In this document: piece by piece, positions 59,758 through 64,000 of the stretch | Position numbering within the stretch: the stretch's first letter is position 1 | Layout of the letters: each line of letters opens with the position of its first letter | Source: Verrucomicrobiia bacterium | Lineage (GTDB): Bacteria > Verrucomicrobiota > Verrucomicrobiia > Palsa-1439 | Assembly: GCA_035577545.1 (NCBI GenBank) | Contig: DATLVI010000035.1 | Coordinates: forward strand, 62,001-126,000 | Length of the DNA: 64,000 bases | Reading direction: 5' to 3' | Made by a program: the position numbers and the translations under genes | Notes under the pieces: generated by a model | Database searches by the model: none | The model's input: only the letters and a program-made list of their open reading frames with translations | Told to the model about the DNA's origin: nothing

Positions 59758-62214
59758 TCAGTTTGCCAGGTGAACAGAGAGTTTGTGCGGGCGCGTGATT
59801 GCGGCGGGCGGTAGTTTGATGCGCAGAAGTTTTTCGGAGCCGTCGAGGAAGTAGCCGGATTTGGCGGCTGCCAGTGCGGTTTTGTTGGTAAGCTTCTTGA
59901 GATTGGCGCCGTCGGCGGTGACACCGGTGATGCGATTGGTGCAGAAGAGTTCGACGTTCCAGGCGCGCTGCTTCGGCTGTCCGGTGTAGGTGCCGACAGC
60001 GCTGCCAATGTTGATGAAGACATTGGTGCGCGACGATGTCGCATGGAGCCTGGTGATGGCGAACTCGTTCTTACGATAGCCATTGGACGCGCCATCGTCA
60101 TCGTAAAGATTGTTGTCGGCAACGGAACTGCAATAGATACGCAGGCCGCGTTCCGAGCCATCATCAAACTGACTCGAGGCGACGTCGGGACCCAGTGGCG
60201 TGATGGAGTTCTCACGGAAGAACAACGGAATTTGCGTCAGTGGCGCCGGCCAATTGGTAGTGACGGAACCTGCCAGGACCTGACCACGCCAAAAGTCGAT
60301 CCAATTCCCGCGGGGAAGGTAGACGCTACGAGCGGTCGCGCCTTCGGCCGTGACGGGCGCGACGAGGATGTTTGGGCCGAAGAGAAACTCGCTCCCGTCA
60401 TTCTGTCCATTTGTATCGCCGGGATACGCGAGTGGCAGGGGCCGGCACATGGGCAGCCCTGTGTCGGTGGTTTCACGCGCGGCCGTGTAAACGTACGGGA
60501 GCAGCCGATAACGGAGTTTCAACATGGTGCGGCAAATGTCGCGAACGGTGTCGCCAAACTCGTAAGGCGTGATGGGCTTGCCCTCCTTCACTTTACCATG
60601 CGCCCGAAAGACCGGGCAGAATGCACCGAACTCGAACCAACGCGCGTACAGTTCGTCAGTCGGTATGCCGGTAAAACCGCCGATATCGCTGCCGAAGTAA
60701 CTGAGGCCGGAAAGACTGTAGTCGCAGAGGGCGTTCGGGTGCGCGGCGAGTGTCGGCCAGTCGGCGCCGACGTCGTTGCTCCAGTGGGCCGCCCCGTAGC
60801 GTTGATCGCCAGCAAAACCGGAGCGGCTGATAATATAGAGGCGCTGGTTCGGGTAATTCGTCGCGTAGCCCTCGGCGAGTCCTTGATGCCAAAGCAGGTT
60901 CTGGACATTGTGAAGTTCCAATTCGCGGCGGCCATCATAGGAGAAATCGGTTACGTCGTCTTTCTCGGGTTCGCCGAGATCGGTCCAGTGTCCCGCGACA
61001 CCCTCGTCGATGATTGGGCGCAATTTTTCGAACAACCAGCCGCGAGCGGCCGGGTTATTGTAATCGAGGTAGCCGCCATTGCCGAAGAAGCCATTCAGGA
61101 CGCTGGGCATGGTGCAGTCCGGGTAATTCGTGGTCATCAGCACCTTTCGCGCGGAGGCGTCTAGGAAGTTGGACTTCGCGGGCTCGTTCTCGCTGTTGAA
61201 GTACGGCTCGTGGATGGTGATGACCTTGAACCCGTCCTTGCCAAGACTGGCGATGTTGGCGGCGGGATTTGGGAATTTGTTGGTGTCCCATTGAAGGGCG
61301 CCCATCTGCTTCGACGACGCGCCGAACCAGTACAAGTCGAGCACCAGGGCATCGCACGGCAGGTCGTTCGTGCGGAAGCTGTCCTTCGCCGAAAACATCT
61401 GGGCCCAATTGTGAAAGCCGTATTTCGATTGAATATAACCGAGGGCCCAGCGCGGCGGCAGCGGCGCGCGACCCGTCATTTGCGTGTAGTGGTCGAGCAC
61501 CTCGGCAGGCGAATCGCCACGAATGAAATAGTAATTCATCTCCCCGCCGCTCACCTGCGCCTGCCACTGCGTGCCATCCGCGCGATTGAAGTCCCAGTCC
61601 TGGCGGAAGGTGTTGTCCACGAAAAGACCGTAGCCGTGGGACGACACAACCAGCGGCACCGCCATGTCGGTCATCGCGCCGGAGTGGAAGCCGGTGCGCG
61701 CGTTGTAGAGCCTGCGCAATTGGGCGAAATAGCTCAGTGGTTTGCCCAGAACAAGACCAAGGCCGTAGAACTGTTCGCCCGGAATCATGGCAAAGTCTGC
61801 TGACCATCCATCGGCGCTGTTGGTGGTCACGGAAGCGTCAGCGTTGGCCAGCACCACCGAGCCGTCGGGCTTGCGGAAAGAGAGGCGGAACGGTGTCTTG
61901 TTAATCTCTACGCGGAGTCCGGCGTTGGACACGATGAGAGTATTCCCATCCGTAACGCTCATCGCGGGCCGCGGCCAGGACCGCACAACTGTGAACGAGG
62001 CATTCGTCGAGAACGGCACATCATTGCTGGTCATTCGGACGCGCACGACTGACGTGTCCAGCATGTCCAGTTTCACCACGGTCGACTGGCAGGTGAAGGT
62101 CAGTTCGTTGAGATTGTTGCTGGACCAGGAAACGAGATTGCCGGGGTCGGCGACGCCGATGGCTGGCAAGACGAGCAACACAAAACCACAGTAAAGGGGG
62201 ATCGTTCGCTTCAT
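59758..62214 (-). CDS. Secreted glycoside hydrolase family 31
   Basis: An 818-residue protein with signal peptide (MKRTIPLYCGFVLLVLPAIG). GH31 hydrolyses alpha-linked sugars (alpha-glucosidase, alpha-xylosidase and others). AGHWTDLGEPEKDDV carries the nucleophile Asp. The acid/base region reads RSGFAGDQRYGAAHWSNDVG, where WSND replaces the usual WSGD but Asp is kept. The N-terminal beta domain and the C-terminal beta region (DNNLYDDDGASNGYRKNEFA) are typical. The start MKRTIPLY is the only signal-like one; 84 more upstream codons are dropped. Confidence 0.9.
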   Translation of the reverse strand: MKRTIPLYCGFVLLVLPAIGVADPGNLVSWSSNNLNELTFTCQSTVVKLDMLDTSVVRVRMTSNDVPFSTNASFTVVRSWPRPAMSVTDGNTLIVSNAGLRVEINKTPFRLSFRKPDGSVVLANADASVTTNSADGWSADFAMIPGEQFYGLGLVLGKPLSYFAQLRRLYNARTGFHSGAMTDMAVPLVVSSHGYGLFVDNTFRQDWDFNRADGTQWQAQVSGGEMNYYFIRGDSPAEVLDHYTQMTGRAPLPPRWALGYIQSKYGFHNWAQMFSAKDSFRTNDLPCDALVLDLYWFGASSKQMGALQWDTNKFPNPAANIASLGKDGFKVITIHEPYFNSENEPAKSNFLDASARKVLMTTNYPDCTMPSVLNGFFGNGGYLDYNNPAARGWLFEKLRPIIDEGVAGHWTDLGEPEKDDVTDFSYDGRRELELHNVQNLLWHQGLAEGYATNYPNQRLYIISRSGFAGDQRYGAAHWSNDVGADWPTLAAHPNALCDYSLSGLSYFGSDIGGFTGIPTDELYARWFEFGAFCPVFRAHGKVKEGKPITPYEFGDTVRDICRTMLKLRYRLLPYVYTAARETTDTGLPMCRPLPLAYPGDTNGQNDGSEFLFGPNILVAPVTAEGATARSVYLPRGNWIDFWRGQVLAGSVTTNWPAPLTQIPLFFRENSITPLGPDVASSQFDDGSERGLRIYCSSVADNNLYDDDGASNGYRKNEFAITRLHATSSRTNVFINIGSAVGTYTGQPKQRAWNVELFCTNRITGVTADGANLKKLTNKTALAAAKSGYFLDGSEKLLRIKLPPAAITRPHKLSVHLAN

Positions 62215-62292
62215 GGTCGGCGAGTTTCCTTGGGTCTTCCCAAAAAAGCAAGGCTCGACTGGACAAAGCAAGTCGGCGCGTGCGATATCTCC

Positions 62293-62979
62293 ATGACCAT
62301 GGGAACGGGCTTGCAGATTCGACCGTATGAGCCGAGAGATCGCGCTGGTTTGCGGCAAATCTGCTGCGACACAGCCGATGCCGGCCAACCCGTCGAGAGG
62401 TTTTTCCCCGACCGCGAGGTCTTTGGCGATTTGCTCACGAATTATTACACGGAGCACGAACCGCAATCGACATTTGTGGCGGACGACGGCGGCGAGGTGG
62501 TCGGTTACGTGACCGGCTGCCTCAATACGAAACGGTTCCTTAGTACCATGAAGTGGCGAATTGTTCCGATGGTGCTTGTCAAAGCACTGCTACGAGGGAC
62601 GCTGTGGCATCCACAGACTGTGCGCCTCTTGCGCGCCAATCTCGGTCTGTGGCTGAAGAGTGGACATCGGACTGGCCCGGCACTTGACGATTATCTCGCG
62701 CACTTGCATGTAAATGTCCGGCAGGGATTCCGCGGTCAACGCCTGGGGCAGCGGCTGGTTGAGACGTTCTGCAAACGGATTCGCGGCGCGGGTGTGCGCG
62801 GCGTGCACGCGGGAGTGAGCGCGGAGAATGCGCAGGCGCGTCACTTCTTCGAGGGATTGGGTTATGCAGAACTGCAACGCGAGGCGCGTCTTCGCAAGTC
62901 CGATGGTTCCGGCGATATTCTGTACACGATCATCTTCGGCAAGAAACTTGATGACACTTCGAAGGAGCATTTTACTTGA
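62293..62979 (+). CDS. GNAT family N-acetyltransferase
   Basis: A 228-residue acetyltransferase. LQIRPYEPRDRAGLRQICCD opens the fold. YLAHLHVNVRQGFRGQRLGQ and RLVETFCKRIRGAGVRGVHA is the acetyl-CoA motif A/B. NAQARHFFEGLGYAELQREA is near the C-terminus. The start could be any of several Met/Gly codons near 62293. The gene lies between a GH31 gene and gatC. Confidence 0.85.
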   Translation: MTMGTGLQIRPYEPRDRAGLRQICCDTADAGQPVERFFPDREVFGDLLTNYYTEHEPQSTFVADDGGEVVGYVTGCLNTKRFLSTMKWRIVPMVLVKALLRGTLWHPQTVRLLRANLGLWLKSGHRTGPALDDYLAHLHVNVRQGFRGQRLGQRLVETFCKRIRGAGVRGVHAGVSAENAQARHFFEGLGYAELQREARLRKSDGSGDILYTIIFGKKLDDTSKEHFT

Positions 62980-63014
62980 GGAAGCCAGCCGCTCCGCTAT
63001 GATGGATTTCTCGT

Positions 63015-63308
63015 ATGGCGAATGATACCGACCAGTTTGACGTCTCGTATGTGGCGCATCTGGCGCGCCTGCACCTGACCGACGCGGAAAAGCAGAAGAT
63101 CTCCGCGCAGCTCAAGGACATCCTCGCATACGTTGCCAAGCTCAACGAACTGGACGTCTCGAACGTAGAGCCGACCGCGCACGCCACCCCGCTGTCGAAT
63201 GTTCTCCGCAAGGACGAAGTGCGACCGTCGATTGACCGCGACACGGTACTCAAGAATGCGCCCGAACAGGCCCGTGATTTGTTCATTGTCCCGAAGATAG
63301 TCGAATGA
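63015..63308 (+). CDS. gatC: Asp/Glu-tRNA amidotransferase subunit C
   Basis: A 97-residue Gat[41 protein letters not shown] and [20 protein letters not shown]. It stabilises GatA in the GatCAB complex that amidates Glu-tRNA-Gln or Asp-tRNA-Asn. Four-base overlap (ATGA) with gatA. Confidence 0.96.
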   Translation: MANDTDQFDVSYVAHLARLHLTDAEKQKISAQLKDILAYVAKLNELDVSNVEPTAHATPLSNVLRKDEVRPSIDRDTVLKNAPEQARDLFIVPKIVE

Positions 63309-64000
63309 GCCTGCACACCCTGACGATCCATCAGCTTCGCGAGAAATTGCGGCGCGGCGAGGTTTCTGCCCGCGAGGCGACGCAATCGCTGCTCGACCGC
63401 ATCCAGTCGGTTGACAGTAAGCTGAAAGCCTACCTTTGGCTCAATGCCGAGGACGCGCTCACACAGGCTGAGGCAGTCGATCGGAACGGTGTCGCCAAGA
63501 ACGGCAAACTTCTCGGTGGCGTACCGATCGCTATCAAAGATGTGATCAACGTCGAAGGCCAACCCTGCACCTGCGCCTCGAAAATCCTCAAAGGACATAC
63601 GTCCGTTTACGACGCATTCGTAGTGCAGCGGCTGCGCGAGGCCGGCGCGATTCTGCTGGGACGCACGAACATGGATGAGTTTGCGATGGGAAGCTCCACG
63701 GAGAATTCAAGTTGGGGCATCACACACAATCCGTGGGACGTTGAGCGTATTCCAGGAGGTTCCAGCGGCGGGAGCGCGGCGGCGGTCGCGGCGGACGAAG
63801 CGTTTGCGGCGCTTGGTAGCGAAACGGGCGGGTCGATTCGCCAGCCCGCATCGTTGTGTGGTTGCGTGGGGCTGAAAACTTCGTATGGGCGCATTTCACG
63901 GTATGGTTTGGTGGCCTTTGCTTCGTCGCTTGACCAGATTGGGCCGTTCACGAAAGATGTTGCGGACTGCGCGCTGTTGTTGCGCGTGCTGGCAGGTCAT
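63305..64000 (+). CDS. gatA: Asp/Glu-tRNA amidotransferase subunit A (3' end outside window)
   Basis: The first 232 residues of GatA, an amidase-signature enzyme. [20 protein letters not shown] holds the catalytic Lys, and [20 protein letters not shown] with [11 protein letters not shown] the Ser-cisSer pair. The start ATG overlaps the gatC stop (ATGA). The frame is open at the right edge. No gatB in the window. Confidence 0.96.
   Translation, partial: MSLHTLTIHQLREKLRRGEVSAREATQSLLDRIQSVDSKLKAYLWLNAEDALTQAEAVDRNGVAKNGKLLGGVPIAIKDVINVEGQPCTCASKILKGHTSVYDAFVVQRLREAGAILLGRTNMDEFAMGSSTENSSWGITHNPWDVERIPGGSSGGSAAAVAADEAFAALGSETGGSIRQPASLCGCVGLKTSYGRISRYGLVAFASSLDQIGPFTKDVADCALLLRVLAGH

Noticed and set aside
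59249-59773. A 174-codon frame through repeat copy B
   Set aside because: Made of translated repeats (AFAKASVFAKA, CETNPP, FWKTNPP); not a gene.
1-64000. CRISPR array, rRNA, prophage or complete insertion sequence
   Set aside because: No regularly spaced direct repeats, no rRNA-like stretch and no transposase or phage structural gene were seen on either strand.

Overview
The window looks like a chromosomal segment of a GC-rich diderm bacterium, most likely a member of the Verrucomicrobiota or another PVC-group lineage. The evidence is lipid A biosynthesis through LpxI and LpxB, an LptE/BamD-like pair, a PEP-CTERM surface protein, a DUF2934 protein, receptor-like Ser/Thr kinases, and many intergenic palindromic repeats of the type common in that group. 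The assignment is an inference from gene content; there is no rRNA in the window. Coding density is high. The longer gaps (5.1-5.8, 17.4-18.0, 28.3-28.8, 37.2-37.5 and 59.2-59.8 kb) hold repeats, promoters and decayed sequence.

Layout: 0-2.8 kb, lipid A operon lpxI-oxidoreductase-lpxB. 2.8-5.2 kb, minus-strand ispA and small proteins. 5.2-5.7 kb, repeat element copy A. 5.8-8.2 kb, FmdB-like, zinc-ribbon membrane and secreted proteins. 8.2-13 kb, valS and a YfhO-like membrane protein. 13-16.3 kb, GNAT, MOSC and citramalate synthase (cimA). 16.5-18.7 kb, repeat-invaded region. 18.8-20.4 kb, PhnD-like binding protein and a secreted protein. 20.6-25 kb, the aspartate-family operon hom-(secreted protein)-thrC-lysC. 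25-27.3 kb, lipoprotein, GNAT and aminotransferase. 27.4-28.3 kb, HicAB toxin-antitoxin. 28.8-32.5 kb, ABC exporter, lipoprotein protease and Lrp/AsnC-type regulator. 32.5-33 kb, a nonsense-broken GIY-YIG gene and tRNA-Pro. 33-35.5 kb, membrane protein, DUF309 and a receptor kinase. 35.7-37.2 kb, YggS-type protein and proC. 37.5-39.2 kb, PEP-CTERM protein, tRNA-Met and DUF2934.

From 39.2 to 47.7 kb is a cluster of envelope-modification enzymes: carbamoyltransferase, methyltransferase, YejM-like sulfatase-fold protein, two alkaline-phosphatase-superfamily enzymes and a WaaP-like kinase. It is followed by nadD-rsfS, an FHA protein divergent from a very large kinase/beta-propeller receptor, SufT, argS, a PTS EIIA domain, an M50-like membrane protease, rpsT, LptE/BamD-like proteins, repeat copy B, a GH31 glycosidase, GNAT, gatC and the start of gatA.

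Most interesting parts: (1) a repeat family (copies near 5.4 and 59.5 kb) with a conserved promoter-like core and 14-bp-arm palindromes; (2) the 39-48 kb envelope cluster with YejM-like and phosphoesterase-fold proteins beside a sugar kinase; (3) two transmembrane Ser/Thr kinases whose outer parts look built to sense glycans or large ligands, one next to an FHA gene; (4) a GIY-YIG gene intact except for one in-frame stop codon; (5) a hicBA operon with a predicted leaderless start and a tail of overlapping mini-ORFs. No CRISPR array, prophage, complete insertion sequence or rRNA was found.
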